Shown: in pieces, positions 33,735 to 45,935 of the stretch
How positions within the stretch are numbered: position 1 is the first letter of the stretch
How the letters are laid out: the number at the start of each line of letters is the position of its first letter
Source of the DNA: Nepenthes gracilis
Lineage: Eukaryota; Streptophyta; Magnoliopsida; Caryophyllales; Nepenthaceae
Assembly: GCA_033239525.1 (NCBI GenBank)
Contig: BSYO01000008.1
Span: forward strand, 9,296,150 to 9,360,149
DNA: 64,000 nt
Direction of reading: 5' to 3'
Notes under the pieces: generated by a model
Told to the model about the DNA's origin: nothing
What the model saw: the letters and a program-made list of their open reading frames with translations, nothing else
Database searches by the model: none
Translations under genes and position numbers: made by a program

Positions 33735-36345
33735 AGTTTGTTATTGTAAGTATCATTCATAAAGGCCAAAGTAACTCTCGGCCAAAGTCCATAAATTGCC
33801 AGATATGGAGTAAAACTCTTACATCAGTAGGAAGTCCAATCCGTCTAGTGAGCGGATGTGAAAAATATGAAAGCAAAGGGCTATTTCAGTGTCAGTAATC
33901 TGTCCAGAGGAAAGAGGCAACCCTATTGCCGATAATCATTATCGGCCAAATCCAGGATCCTCTTTATCCTGTGAGCTATGATTTTTGAGATGATACTGTA
34001 AATCACACTGCAACACGACATGGGCTTGAATTCCGCCACTATAGATGGAGCAGGAACCTTACTCAACATGGCATGCAACCAGTACGGAACAAATCTGGAA
34101 AGCAGAACATAAGAGATCGCCAACAATGGGACACCCCTCACTGAAGAAACTCGGGGAAAAGCAGTTCTGCCCAGGAGTTATCAATACTATCGAGGCAACA
34201 AAAAGCCTCCTCATCACTCATCTTAGCAATGAGATCAGGGATCATATGCTTGGGGATACAGTGACTAATGAAGGCCCTCAGCCGATCCTCGCAGAACTCT
34301 AGCCGAGAAGAGGACGTGCCCCACAGGTACTCAAAACATCACGGTACCTCCTGTTTAACCTCTCCGGCACACTACTACTAACAGATCCGGAAAAAGAGAG
34401 AATACACCGCCTATTCTGCTTCTCCATGTCCGATCCTGAAGAAGAATTTAGACGATCACATCCTTCAGCAATCTGGTTTTAGCTTTTAGCCTGTGTAAGC
34501 CTTCCCCCTCATAAGAGCATTGATGAGGGCAGCTGACTAAGATTCATTCGCAGATAAATGTCAATCTAGGGTAATCTTGAATTGCAAGCTGACTAAGATT
34601 CATTTGGTCTCTAGCGCTGGAAAACGTGGCAGAAACATCTCCAATCTCAATGTTGATATCCTTAAGTCCATGTTTGACAAGCTTCAGCCTTCCGCGGAGC
34701 TGGAACATCGACACACCGTCAAAAGGCACGTCTCAGGGCCGGCTTAATAGTAATAAGACTACTGTGTTTAGTAATACAAAGATTGCGTCTGAACACACCC
34801 TTCCTGACAGCCGCAACCCCTTCCCTGGTTAAAATACATGGCCATGTTACAATTATTTCATATAATTAATAATTTATTAAAATAATCAAAATTACGATGG
34901 TATACTATTTGTTACATTTTATTAGAAAAATTATTTTCTTAATTAGCTTGAACCTTAATAAAAATAAAAAATTTTATAGTTAAAAAATTAATTTTTTTAT
35001 CTTATAAACAATAGAATTAATCATCTTAATTTTATCAATAACATGTGGATAAAGGTGACAATTTTTCTAAATGATAAGGGGGCAGTTCTAATTTTACAAA
35101 CTAGAGAAAGTTTAACTTCCCTTTTGAAATTTTCATAATTTAAAACTCTTGTACCCTTCAGAAAAATTAAGATCAAAACTTCACTAACAATTTTTCCTAG
35201 AAGTCTCAAAAAGTAGAGAAAGAATGGAAAAGGAATAGAAAATTGGTTCTAAGTTCTTGGTAACAATAATAATTTATATGGATTAAGATATATTTATTCT
35301 TTATTTTCTATTATGAAATATGGTGAAAATTTGACATTTCTAATAATACGGTGTATTCTCATAAAGTTTTTTTGTAGGTAAATGGTGTGATTTTACTTTA
35401 ACCACCGTAGAAAATGAGGCTTGGAAGCCTCTAAGGTCTGAGAGCCACTTTCCATTAGCCACCACCCCATCAAGCTTCCTAAAAGCAACCGCTAATCCAT
35501 CTCTATGATTTTACTCCATGAAAACTTGCATCCCTCGTAGCAAAGACCAATCGATAAGGTCACAATAAGACAGGGAGCGGTTGAATTTCGTGATAACACT
35601 ATCATCAGCATTGCCCCCAAGTGCTTGAGAATGCGAACTCAACATATTGAAATCCCCCACAAAAACCCACAGAAGCATCAGGAAGTCCCTAGCTACCAGC
35701 TGCAATTGATGCCAAAGCACCTGAGGCTCGAAAATGGCGCCAGATCCATAAACTAAAGAAGCGTGAAAGATTATGGATTATCTGGTTCTCTATAGCTAAG
35801 CTCTCCATCTGAACTGAATCAGAGGTCCACACCAGCCAAATCCTACCCACCGAGGAAGGGAAGCTGCTAATCACCCACTACCATCCGAGGGGAAATTTGC
35901 AACTACTACTGTTTCATAAATCTGTTGTACTTTAGTTTCAACAAAAGCTCAAATTTGAATATGGGAAGAAGCAATTAAGTGACCCACCTCCTTGATCTGG
36001 CATTCCAGCAAACAACACGATTTACTTAACCCCTTTATCAAGGGAAGCATTTCTCGTAGACATTGAAATGTACATGAGAATGACAGCCGAAGGCAAAAGG
36101 CATGTCGCTACACTCAACTCCACCAACTCTTGCTATGCAACTAAACAGTACTCGGTGAAGCAGTGGAGAGAAGAAGATCTGATCGGAAAGAAGCAACAAA
36201 ATCAATTGCTCATCGAATATAAAACCTACAGAAATTGCAGAGGATAACGAATAGAAAGAAGAGTCAAACAAATCTGGTCTACTCCCTCTTTGACTAATAA
36301 TGTGAGTAACCTTATCCCCCAATTTGAAACATCCCTTCTTTCAAT
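33735..36345 (-). mobile_element. L1 LINE, minus strand, interrupted by a MITE-like segment
   Basis: Read on the minus strand, an endonuclease region comes first. GRIWLVWTSDSVQ is near 35840, VFVGDFNMLSSHSQALGGN near 35600-35660, and LRGMQVF near 35520-35545. A linker follows with RLKLVKHGLKDINIEIGDV (34650-34710). The start of RT comes last: VPAPSIVAEFKPMSCCSVI, IISKIIAHRIKRIL (33950-34060). The RT core and 3' end are missing; the element is cut where it meets the copia LTR remnant. Stops and frameshifts are frequent. Confidence 0.85.
34827..35403. mobile_element. MITE-like AT-rich insertion inside the L1
   Basis: The 577-bp segment is far more AT-rich than the surrounding LINE and breaks its ORF2 between the endonuclease and the linker. 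It starts GGTTAAAATACATGGCCAT and ends, in reverse complement, GGTTAAAGTAAAATCACACC, a short imperfect terminal inverted repeat. No coding capacity and no convincing target-site duplication were found. Confidence 0.5.
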
Positions 36346-38783
36346 CAGATAATGGTCCTATGCATCTTTTTGTCAAGAATGAATAAAGGGTCACTCATCC
36401 TTAAATGATATTATATAGAAGCACAAATTCTCCTGAAATGCAATCTACTGATCTTTGATGATCACAACTAAATATAGATACAAGTGAAATCAGCGGTGGA
36501 TGAATAAAAAAGTAAAAATATCTCAAATAAACCCACATAATACATTATGAAGATTCTGGATTCGACTCGTATGATAGTCAAATCTGAAATATGCACAATA
36601 CAAGAAAAATCGGAGAGTTAACAAAATTTCACAGATATTCTTCAGGATTTCTCCTCTAATACTCAAATTAGTTTGGAGCTTAGTTATAATTCAAATAGGT
36701 AATAATAAGAGTGAAATAACAATGTTGGAAAAGATAGATGGGGACGTCTACTTGTTCATCGAGTAATGATGTTGGTAACTATCAACTGATCCCATAAGCA
36801 TGCATGAACACGGAGAAGTTCTAAGAAAAGGCGCCCAACCTATCAAAACTGAAATCTTAGAGGTCAAAAGAGTAGCTATATAACTGTCTGGAATCCTCAA
36901 ATTTGTTCTAAAATGAGGATTTAATAATAATATGATAACGGAACTATCCTACATGAGATAGTGGAATGGGCTCACCCAGATCTCTCGAAACTTATATGCA
37001 ACGAGAATGATTAAATGGCTTACTATGCGATAAATTTAAAAGAGTGGCAACAATACTTCTTCATGGGCAAAAGAAAATAGCCAAGCTTGATGATCCTTTA
37101 TCAACGATTATGCTCATAAAGAATGTATGTTCAATGGTACAGAATGTATTCAACAAAAGATATGTGTTGACAAATAAACAAAGAGAGTAAATTATGGAGA
37201 AGATCAATTGGCTATTATTTTCCTATCACATCTGAGTGAGGCAAGCATGAAGACGTGGACTTTATATTACCCATACTCGTCTGTTGATTTAAAATGTTTA
37301 AGTCAGACCATTTATATTAATGTTTTGAATTTAGATATAAATGTTATACATTGAAGTGTCTATATCGATCATCTGAATAATATTTTTAATGGAAAGTAAA
37401 GTATGCAGCGTGTGAACCTTGATTTCCAACTTTTTTTGGCACAAAACTAAAAGGCGGAAGTGAAGTGTGAAGCCCCACTCTCACCTAAGAAAAACCAATC
37501 AAATGGTCTTTTAGTATCTCCCTTGCTATGCCTCAATTAATACGATTCAAACAGAATCTCACCCATGAAATTAAACGAATGTCGAATGTAAATTTTGAAG
37601 AAAGGGACACAAGCGAGGGGAGCTTCGTGCATTCAACGGGCCCTCCAAACTAGAATTTGTTTAAGTGTCTAAAAACTGAAGACACAAAATAAATATGAGA
37701 GTTTTTATTATTATTATTTTTATTCCGTAGTTAAATCACTTCATTTTTAACTTTCTTCCACTTAAACACTACTATTTTGCAACTTTAATTAACACCTAGA
37801 GTTCCATTGACTTAACAATGGCAGACACAATCACAGTTTTATCAGAAAAAAATGAGTTTTATTGAGTTAACAATCGCTACTGAATCACAGTTCTATCAAA
37901 AACAGAAGATATGTGACAATAATTTCATTCTACTTTTTAACCGTATGACAAATATAATCCTAATAAAATTCATCTGAAATATTAAAATTGTGCTAAAACC
38001 TTAAATTTATTACAATTTTAAAAGGAAAAAAAACATTTATTCCTTACCTCATTAAGAGCCATCAGACAAGTTTTTAATAGAAGACACTATGACGTAAAAT
38101 TGAACCAATTCATACAATATGATCTGATTTGAAGGCAAAACACATTTATATAGAGAAAAGGGAGAGAAAATAAGGGGATAAACACAAGAGCTGTTACGAT
38201 CATCTTAGTAAGGATGCTTTATATGTAGCTGTGAAGATTAAAAATTCAATGGATGAATAATAAAAATTAAATAATTATTTAAATTATTTAATACAATATT
38301 TATTATTCATTTTTCCAACTGATATCAGTCACAACCGTTGGGTGATTATAAAAACTTTCCTTTTTGAAAGGACCATAACAACACTCAGATAAATAAACAG
38401 AGAGAGAGAGAGAGAGAGAGAGAGCTCTTTTTTTCAGCATAATTGCTTGGTATGCCATTCACAAAGTGGCATAAAATACTTTTCATGCATCACACCAATT
38501 GAAATGGATCAGATACAATAGACCACGCAAATATCAGAGCTGCATTTCGATGGAAAATGGCAATTTCACCCCGGGGGGGGGGGGAAGAGCTATCTCAAAA
38601 AATAAAAAGGAACTACCATGTCCCAAATTGTAATAAATGAATGAAAATGAGAAAGAACTGAAATCACAAAATGAGATTTGTCACAATGGAAGCTGCTGAT
38701 CAACTGCTAGGCTGACACTTCCTCGTTTGAGCACCTTAACAACAAATGCAATCTTCCACTACTGTTGGTATCTTTGTGCTCGT
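36346..38783. other. AT-rich intergenic DNA with simple repeats; 3' flank of the HRLI gene
   Basis: No gene or transposon was recognised. An (AG)n run lies at 38399-38424. A palindromic CCCC followed by twelve Gs sits at 38569-38584. The last few hundred bases are probably the 3' UTR of the minus-strand gene that ends at 38784. Confidence 0.5.
38399..38424. repeat. (AG)n microsatellite
   Basis: About 13 uninterrupted AG dinucleotides. Confidence 0.97.
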
Positions 38784-39631
38784 CTAATTTGTCTTCGTTT
38801 TAGGAGCCTTTCTCTGGAGCAGCCTCTTCGGGATTGAATTCTTCATTCCCAGAAAGAAAAGCAATGCACCGAAGAGTGCCATACCCTGCTAAGAAGACGC
38901 ACATAAATGGTGCGAGTCCATTCAACCAAACAACATCAACAGAGGCCACCCCATCAAGTATAGACACATACCTGGAGGAAGTCATTTAAAAGTCCAAAGA
39001 ACTCCGGATGGGAGAAATCATAGTTGTAGAAGTCATATAGCACAGGTGTGGTGAATGCAAGGTAGAGAAGCTTCGTTTGTGCCCAAAGAAACAATCAAAG
39101 GGAAATATTAGTCGTCAGTATTTTATCCACTGTGTCTCTGTGTGGATCTTGGAAAACTAAAAAAACTTTCGGATGATAAAAACATAACGAATTAAGAGAG
39201 AAAACGTCAGTGAGATGCTTTAAAATTAAAAGTAGCAGTACCTATGAGGAAAAAGTCCAGAAGTATGACATTTATTTCATTGATAAAGTTAAGTGTCTAA
39301 CCAGTAGATAAACTCCGAAGGTGCTTCCAAACACAAAGAGTGCACCTCCAGTTCCTTTGACAAGGATAGAAGTTGCTACTAAGCGTTTAGCCTGAATCAC
39401 AATAAAAAGATAGCTTGGCCTTTATCAATCCGATTTTCTTCCTTCATAAGAAAAAAAGGAACACAACACAATTCCCAGAGTGCGCAGAAAATGCTTAAAC
39501 ATGCGCAAGGTCTTACATCGGTATCTGGCAACCTGACCCCAAATTTCAAGGCTAGATGTTCCTGGATAGCACTAAATCGTGGAACCAGTTCCTTTGCTGC
39601 AGGCCCGCCATCCACTCCAAATTCATTGAAC
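38784..39631 (-). CDS. HR-like lesion-inducing protein (DoxX-type), exons 2-5; first exon not found
   Basis: Minus-strand exons are 39517-39631, 39302-39391, 38972-39070 and 38784-38885. They are joined by GT-AG introns with consistent phases. They encode FNEFGVDGGPAAKELVPRF, then AKRLVATSILVKGTGGALFV, then LLYLAFTTPVLYDFYNYDF, and GMALFGALLFFLGMKNSIP, ending in a basic KAPKTKTN tail and TAG. This matches the plant HR-like lesion-inducer family, small membrane proteins named for spontaneous lesion formation; three hydrophobic segments are visible. The first known exon piece begins in phase 2, so an upstream exon with the start codon and first membrane helix is required. None was recognised up to 40170, where a retroelement array begins. 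It may lie far upstream or be lost. The visible exons are undamaged. Confidence 0.88.
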
Positions 39632-40169
39632 CTATGAAAACAGAGATTACATCAACACAAAGATGAAATGTAAAAGCAAATTATAACAGAAAGGAGGGGA
39701 ACTTCGATGATATGGCAAAATTGTGGGCAAACTGGTCCTGACCAACTTCTTATGCAATAGAGTTGCAGTATAGATAGTAAATTTTCTGAATATCTATTGA
39801 TACAAGTTTTATCTGTCCAATTCATCCAGATCTTAGACATGGAAAAAACATCAAAAAAGAGATGAGATCACCAACTTCAGCAAAACAAACAAAATCAAAA
39901 GATGCATACAGTTAAAAAAACCAGATTATCCATGGATGACTTGACGATACTCCAGAGAGTCATGTTTTCATTTTCTCTTAATCTTCTTTCCCTTCTCTTT
40001 CCTTTTCTTTTACTTCCTATTGTGAGAATTAACAGAAAGTAAAGGGACCAAAAAATTTGAGATCAGAAGGTTGTTCTAAAGGACAGAAAATCCTTGGTCC
40101 TTAATCTTTCTTTATTTTGCTCTCACTCAGTGAACTCTGGCTAAGTAAAAAGATAACAAATGTCCTAGT
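39632..40169. other. Intron 1 or upstream flank of the HRLI gene
   Basis: AT-rich, no coding resemblance. A proper acceptor (TTTTCATAG on the minus strand) abuts exon 2. The expected first exon, an M-G-F-...-L-G-R-x-L-F type start, was not recognised. Confidence 0.5.
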
Positions 40170-41335
40170 TGTTAGTCCAATTTTTGGAGTTGGCAAATTT
40201 CATGACAATGTGTTACATCTTGAGTCTCTTCTTTTATTCTGTCTTGTGTATCCTTGGCTCAGGCAACGTGTTTTGGGGCTGAAATTTGTCTAGTATGGGA
40301 GATGGGCTGGATCAGATTTTCGCTCAAAGTGTGGTCAACTACAGGCTCAAGTGAGATTGAACCAGATTGTTTTGCTAAAGTTTTGCTCACGTATTGGCTC
40401 ATGAAAAAAATTAGACAAAGTATTTCGCTCGAGGTTTGGGTTAAGCGAAAAGCAGGTAGGAGCATTTGCATGAGGTTTAGTCAACTTTTAGGTCGAGCGA
40501 ATTTGGACAAGCAGAGAATGCTGGAGGTTCGCACAACATTTGGCTCAAATGCAAATGGACCAGAATGGTTCACAAGAGGTTAACTCTGGTTCAGGCTAGA
40601 GCAGAAAAGCTCCAGAATGTTTTGCATGAGGTTCATGAGACTTTTTTGGCCGAGCTAATATTGGTTATCCCCTCTACCCATGGCTCTGAAACCCCATCAA
40701 AACCAGTAAGGTACATGACAGATTAGTAGCTTGGTCTGAGAGAGCTTTGAGAGAACCACTGGAATTACTTGAGAGATTTTACTTCATTGTTGATGATGAG
40801 TTCATGAAGCCTTGAAATTTCTCATCTAAATACTTAACCACATCATTAGCCTACAATATTACTGAGTTCATGATATGGTTCAAACTTAGAATTGAGACAT
40901 TTGTGGCCAGAAGAGTTCGGTATATGGAGGTCCACCTTGCGAAGCCAATGGGTTTCTTATATAGCCGCAGGTTTGCAGATCTAAGGAGTGCCCTAGATGA
41001 TCATGTGTTTGGTGTGATTCTACTAGGATTAGTGTGTCTGAATGACTAATTCCTAAATTGATTGTTCTCATATAGTTGAATTTTGGTTGGTGACATATCT
41101 TGGAGAGTTTTTCTCTGAACACATTGTTAATGAATTTTTTGTCATCAGAGTGTGTTCTCCACATTTACATATATTACATTTGTATCATTAATTTTTTATG
41201 GTGATATAATATGGCATGAGAACCTAAATTGTGCTTTCTTTATGTGTGTGAAGTTATAGATTTAATTAACTTTTCTGCCCTGTAGAGCTATTCATCCCTC
41301 TAAGTGTTCGTGAGCCTAAATGTTGGTTTCTCACA
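40170..41335 (+). repeat. LTR 1 of the array
   Basis: It starts TGTTAGTCCAAT and ends TTTCTCACA. The first 450 bp contain loosely repeated units of about 65 bp with GCTC/TCGCTCGAGG words (for example 40310-40620). Its middle differs from LTRs 2 and 3, so it is a diverged subfamily member. Confidence 0.75.
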
Positions 41336-41482
41336 TGATATCCCATCATTTCATTCTTTGGCCCACAATGATTTTGAACAAGTTCATAGTTTTGGTTATT
41401 TTAGGTGAATTCTGAATTGGTCTTTGTAAAACTTCATTTATATATGTCATATTTTACTTTGTCACAAAAATACCAAAGGAGA

Positions 41483-42975
41483 TGTCAAGCCGGTTTATGT
41501 GTGATTGGCTAATTTCTTAACAAAATATAATATTTTGAGGCATTTTTTCAATAGAATTAAATTCATTTTAAGTTCAATTGATGTTGGCTCAAGCATCACG
41601 GTGCCCTAATTTTCCGCACAATGCTCACTAGATATTTAGCTCAAACAGAAAGATTGGAGAACTTCGCTGAGGCTCGTCCAAAATTTAGTTGAATAAAAAA
41701 TAAACCAAAATGCTTTATTCTACATTCTGGAGATTATTGCCTAAGTGAAAAATAGTTATCAGCACTTTACATGTCTCTGTAGCAACTTTGACTAACCAAC
41801 AATTAATTAGTGTCTATTTCTCTAAAACTAATTTGACCAAGCCATTATTTACTAACCATCACATAACTTCTTCTGTTGTCACCCAAACTTTAAAGACTTA
41901 GCATTACCTTTTGGAGAGTCACCAATCCTTTAAGAGATTTTTATTTTTTCCACGATGACCTTTGCTTAAAGCTTATGAAAATTTCTCACCCATAACCTTG
42001 AAACACAAACCTAGGATGTTAGGCTTTGAAGTTTTGTTGGCGGTGAGAATGTCAAAGTTCCGATAGTTCAGGAATTATCGGGTCAGTGAATGAAAATTCA
42101 AGAAGTCCAGAAGGAGTCTAGATTCATCGCTTGGAGGGCTAATCCAAGGCGGATTTCTTGATAAGGATCAGATGTTATGAGGAGTCAGCTAGGGGGCTTT
42201 ATGCGTCTTTCCCACTTAGACTATAAGTTGACTTTCTTAATAGATTTGTCTTTTATTATCTCGAGAAACTTTGAAAGTCTTTCTTTTGAACTAGTTAGTT
42301 ATTAAGTGTTTCCTTCAACAACAAGATCTTGTGACATTAGCATTTTCGCAAGCCTTTAATAATGTTGCTATGATTGTGGTTATTCTAATCTGAGCACGCT
42401 GATTAAGTGGGTTTAAATCCTGATTTTTCACTAGCAAAAAGAAAGATAATAAGCATGTTCCTTAAATTTTCTTATGAAAATTTTCACTCTAGTATGGTTT
42501 CCTCCTTAGACATATTTGCGGAATTGTTAGCATTATACATTCCTATCATTCATCTATGTAACCTAAGAACAAGAAAAGTTCACAATATCTTCCCTACATT
42601 GTGAAAATCAATCAAAATTAGGGTTGTATTTGTTTGCTGGAAAGAGATTGTAGGGATTGCAATTTCCATTCACCCCATTTCAGTTGCGGACTCATACACC
42701 AGAGAGTTTTTCTCTTAACTAGTTGTTTATGAGTTTTTCCTTTAAGATCATAGAATGTGTTCTCTACTTTTTTGCACCCTATATTATTGTTATTGGTTGT
42801 TAGTGGCTATAGAATATACCATGAGTATTTAAATTGTAATTTCTATGCATGTATATAAGTTACGGATTTAAATTTACTTTTCTAGGCTATTATTTCTATA
42901 CGTATATAGAAATTAAAAATTTAAATTTACTTTATGCGCTGTTACACCTATTCACCCCTCTAAATGTTTCTCACC
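41483..42975 (+). repeat. LTR 2 of the array
   Basis: It starts TGTCAAGCCGGTTTATGTG and ends TTTCTCACC. It is shared with LTR 3 along GTTGGCTCAAGCAT, AATTTTCCGCACAA, ACTAGCAAAAAGAAAGAT and TTCACAATATCTTCCCT. It contains, near 42614-42690, a segment resembling a MITE edge that LTR 3 lacks in that form. Confidence 0.8.
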
Positions 42976-42987
42976 TGGTATCAGATT
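42976..42987 (+). promoter_or_regulatory. Primer-binding site (initiator-Met tRNA type)
   Basis: TGGTATCAGATT begins directly after LTR 2. It matches the common plant primer site TGGTATCAGAGC except for the last two bases. The equivalent in the first unit (41336) is more decayed. Confidence 0.8.
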
Positions 42988-43125
42988 ATTTCATTCCTTG
43001 ACCCACATTGATTTTAAATGGGTCTAGAGTTTAGGTCTATTAGGTGAACTCTAAATTGGTGGTTGTCAAAATTTATTTTTTACATGGTATATTTTGTTTT
43101 GTCACGCAAATACTAAAGGGGGAGA

Positions 43126-44230
43126 TATTAGGCTAGTTTATGTGTGATTAGCAAATTTCATAACAAAGTGTTGCATTTTGAGTTGTTTCTTCAGCAACAT
43201 TAAATTCTCTTGAAGTCTATTTGATGTTGGCTCAAGCATAAACTGCCATAATTTTCCGCACAACATTGACTCAATATTTAGCTCAAATGTGGTTAGAGAA
43301 TTTTGCTCGAAGTTCATCTAAAATTTGGCTCAAGCAAAAATGGACTAGAATGCTTCGCTCGACATTTGTGTGATTATTGCTCAAGTGAAAAATAGTTATC
43401 AACACTTTGCGTATATTTGCAACTACAATAATTGATCAACGGTTAACTATTGCCCATTTTCCACTTCCTCGAAACAAATATAACCAAACAACTATTTATT
43501 AAGCACCATATAACTTCTAGTGTGGCCAAAATCTTCAAGGCTCATTAAAAGGCAATCCTTTTCGAAAAGTTACTAGCCATTCAAAATATTTTCATGATGG
43601 CCTTTGTTTAAAGGTTATGACAATCTCTTACCCACAACTCTTCAAAAACAATCCTAGCTTGTTAGCCTTTGAAGTTCTGGTGGTTGTGAGAACATCAAAG
43701 TTCAAACAGTTTAGAAATTCTAAAGTCGGTAAATGAAAATTTAATAATATTGAAAGAATCTAAATCCATAGCTTAGATGGAAAATCCAAAGTAGATTCCA
43801 TAGTAGGAGTCAGTCAGGAGAAGATAGCAAGGGGGTCTAGTGTGCCTTTACCACTTGGGTTATAGATTACTTTCTCAGGGAATTTGTATTTTACTAACTT
43901 TAAAAACATTGAAGATTTTTCTAAGTGGTTGACACTTGAGTTTTCCCTTCATCAATAAGATCACATATCACTTATATTTTCAGAAACTTTTCATAATCCC
44001 ATTGTGATTGTGGTCATCCTATTCTAAGCATGTGGATTATGTAGGTCAAAATCCCAAATTTTCACTAGCAAAAAGAAAGATGATAAACATGGTCAAGGGT
44101 TTCCTCTTGAGACATATTTGTGGAATTGTCAGCATCAACACTCTTATCATTCACTTAACTATGTAACCTATGAACGAGAAAAGTTCACAATATCTTCCCT
44201 GCATTGCAAAAATCAATCCCCCAATTTCCA
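43126..44230 (+). repeat. LTR 3 of the array, 3'-truncated
   Basis: It starts TATTAGGCTAGTTTATGTG (TG decayed to TA) and follows LTR 2 until about 44222. Then the sequence changes to GATGGGGATTGG-type DNA read on the minus strand. The terminal 350 bp present in LTR 2 are missing. Confidence 0.78.
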
Positions 44231-45199
44231 ATCCCCATCCTTCAAGGTAATCTTATTGCCGACTTAAACTAATGAAGCAGATGCCTGACGCTTCAATGGG
44301 ATGAAATCCAATCTCTTCATTCCCATGCCCATCAACCAAATGTAGCCAAGAATTTCTTCTACCTGTTTTGGTCACTAAGAAATGGAATTTCAAATTGCTA
44401 ACCTTTTTTGCCCTTTTGGCAAGTAAATGTAATATCTCTCTTCCTTTCAACAGCACATGCTCTTTTGGTGTAGACTACTTTGGTGTCTACTCATCTGTCT
44501 AGCATTAGTACTTTTGACTCCTCTAAGTAGATGCTGTAACAATAATACTTTTTACTCCTACAACTATTTGATCCTAGGAAAAGCACTTGGTCTATGCCTT
44601 CAACAGGAGTGTATGGTGAGTATGAGCAGTAAAAGGTATATTGGCAACCAATAATATTTCTCCAGGCTTTCTGAGCTAATGGGCATAGATAATGCATTAT
44701 TGTTGGAACATTCAATAGTCATGAGATAAAAAGGGTTATTTACATGATCTCCATTTTTGCACAATTGCCATGATTTTTTATTAATATTTACTGTTTTGCT
44801 TTGCATTTAGCCAATGGTATAAGGCAACCACTACACTAACTGCCAGTCAGGGAGCAAAGTATGGGGAAGTTAAGTACCAATTTACAGAAATAGAAGTTCC
44901 CACCACTTTCTTATAAACTCCAAAGGAGGGTTGCTAGGTAGATGACAATAATTATTATATTTGGTCCAATCTTTTTGGATGAATCAGTTTTATGTCATTG
45001 CCCTGCCGTGATTTGTTTTGTCCCCACATGAGCACCATGTGCATTTCAGAAGATGGACAAGCTAAGAAACCAGTCCAAAATAGTTCAATTATACTGATTT
45101 ACCGGTAATATGAATCCTTAGAGGAAAAAGTAGTACCCATTCAACAAAAGTAGCAGATACTATAATAAAAAAAATTAATATGAACAGATTACTAAAACA
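44231..45199. other. Unassigned DNA between the LTR array and the RTE LINE
   Basis: 44231-44350 read on the minus strand has GGCTACATTTGGTTGATGGG and ATGGGAATGAAGAGATTGGA, the style of a MITE terminus in plants, but no partner end was found. The remainder shows nothing recognisable. Confidence 0.4.
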
Positions 45200-45935
45200 T
45201 AAATGGGTAGGAAAAAATCAAAAGAAATGGAAAAGACAGGTTATAAATTTTGGTAAAACAACAGGGTAAAAAATAAAATGGGTGATTATTACGTGGATAA
45301 AATATTAAAGATAATATAGTAGACATAAGGATAAGAAACAATAATATGCATTAAACTGGTATTAGGGCTAGAAATAATAATATTATTAGTATTTACGCTC
45401 CACGAGTAGGCTTATTAGATTACATTAAAGCAAGTTTTGGGAAAAGTTGGATGGCTTAATAGAGGATGGATGCAGATAAGAAAGTCATATAAGCAATGAT
45501 AACAAGGGTTTTGAATGATTACATGAGAGGATTTTGGTTTTGCAAATAAAAATAATTCCAAAGAAAAGAAAAATTTTAGAGTTTTGTCATCTTTTATAAT
45601 ATTGCAATTGTTGATAATTGCTTTAGGAAAAGAGTGGAACACTTAATACTTTCAACATATGACCTATTATTGGTCAAATAGAATCATTTTCAATAAAGTC
45701 TAACCAGTCAGCATAGACTTTTAGTATTACATGAAGTATTAAAAAATGGAGGAGAAAAATTATAAGTTCTGAGTGCTCTTGATAGAACTTAAAAGGAGAA
45801 AACATGAGAAAACTTAGAAATAAAATGTTAAAGAAAGACAATGGATAATGGATAATAAGACATGAAAACAATGTTTGGCTTAAAATAGCAAATTATTTAT
45901 TGGCTAAAACAAAAGTCCGAAGAGAATCTAAAGAA
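45200..45935 (+). pseudogene. RTE-type LINE, endonuclease part
   Basis: Broken plus-strand reading gives EMEKTGYKFW, then NNIISIYAPRVGL, NDYMRGFWF, VDNCFRKRVEHLI and SLTSQHRLLVL. These follow the order of plant RTE endonuclease (T-G-Y-K-L-W, V-I-S-A-Y-A-P-Q-V-G-L, A-N-S-x-F-x-K-R-x-E-H-L, L-T-T-Q-H-R/K-L-L-V). The codons are heavily decayed, with many stops. It ends near RRESKERG at 45935, where unrelated sequence begins. The RT part continues at 49868. Confidence 0.78.

Larger units (their letters stand above)
40170..44230 (+). mobile_element. Tandem array of a non-coding LTR element (LTR-internal-LTR-internal-LTR)
   Basis: Three related LTRs (40170-41335, 41483-42975, 43126-about 44230) are separated by two short internal regions of 147 and 150 bp. 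Each internal region starts with a TGGTATCAGA-type primer site (TGATATCCCATC at 41336, TGGTATCAGATT at 42976) and ends with a purine tract (CCAAAGGAGATG, CTAAAGGGGGAGAT) directly before the next LTR. No protein is encoded. The short internal region recalls TRIM elements, but the LTRs of 1.1-1.5 kb are several times longer than TRIM LTRs. The third LTR is truncated on the right. Confidence 0.82.

Noticed and set aside
38800..38985. 61-codon minus-strand frame ending GNEEFNPEEAAPEKGS
   Set aside because: It reads through the last intron of the lesion-inducing gene in the wrong frame; splicing gives GALLFFLGMKNSIP and the family's basic tail instead.
42976..42987. TGGTATCAGATT as part of a tRNA gene
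   Set aside because: It is the complement of a tRNA 3' end used as a primer site; no cloverleaf or A/B box surrounds it.
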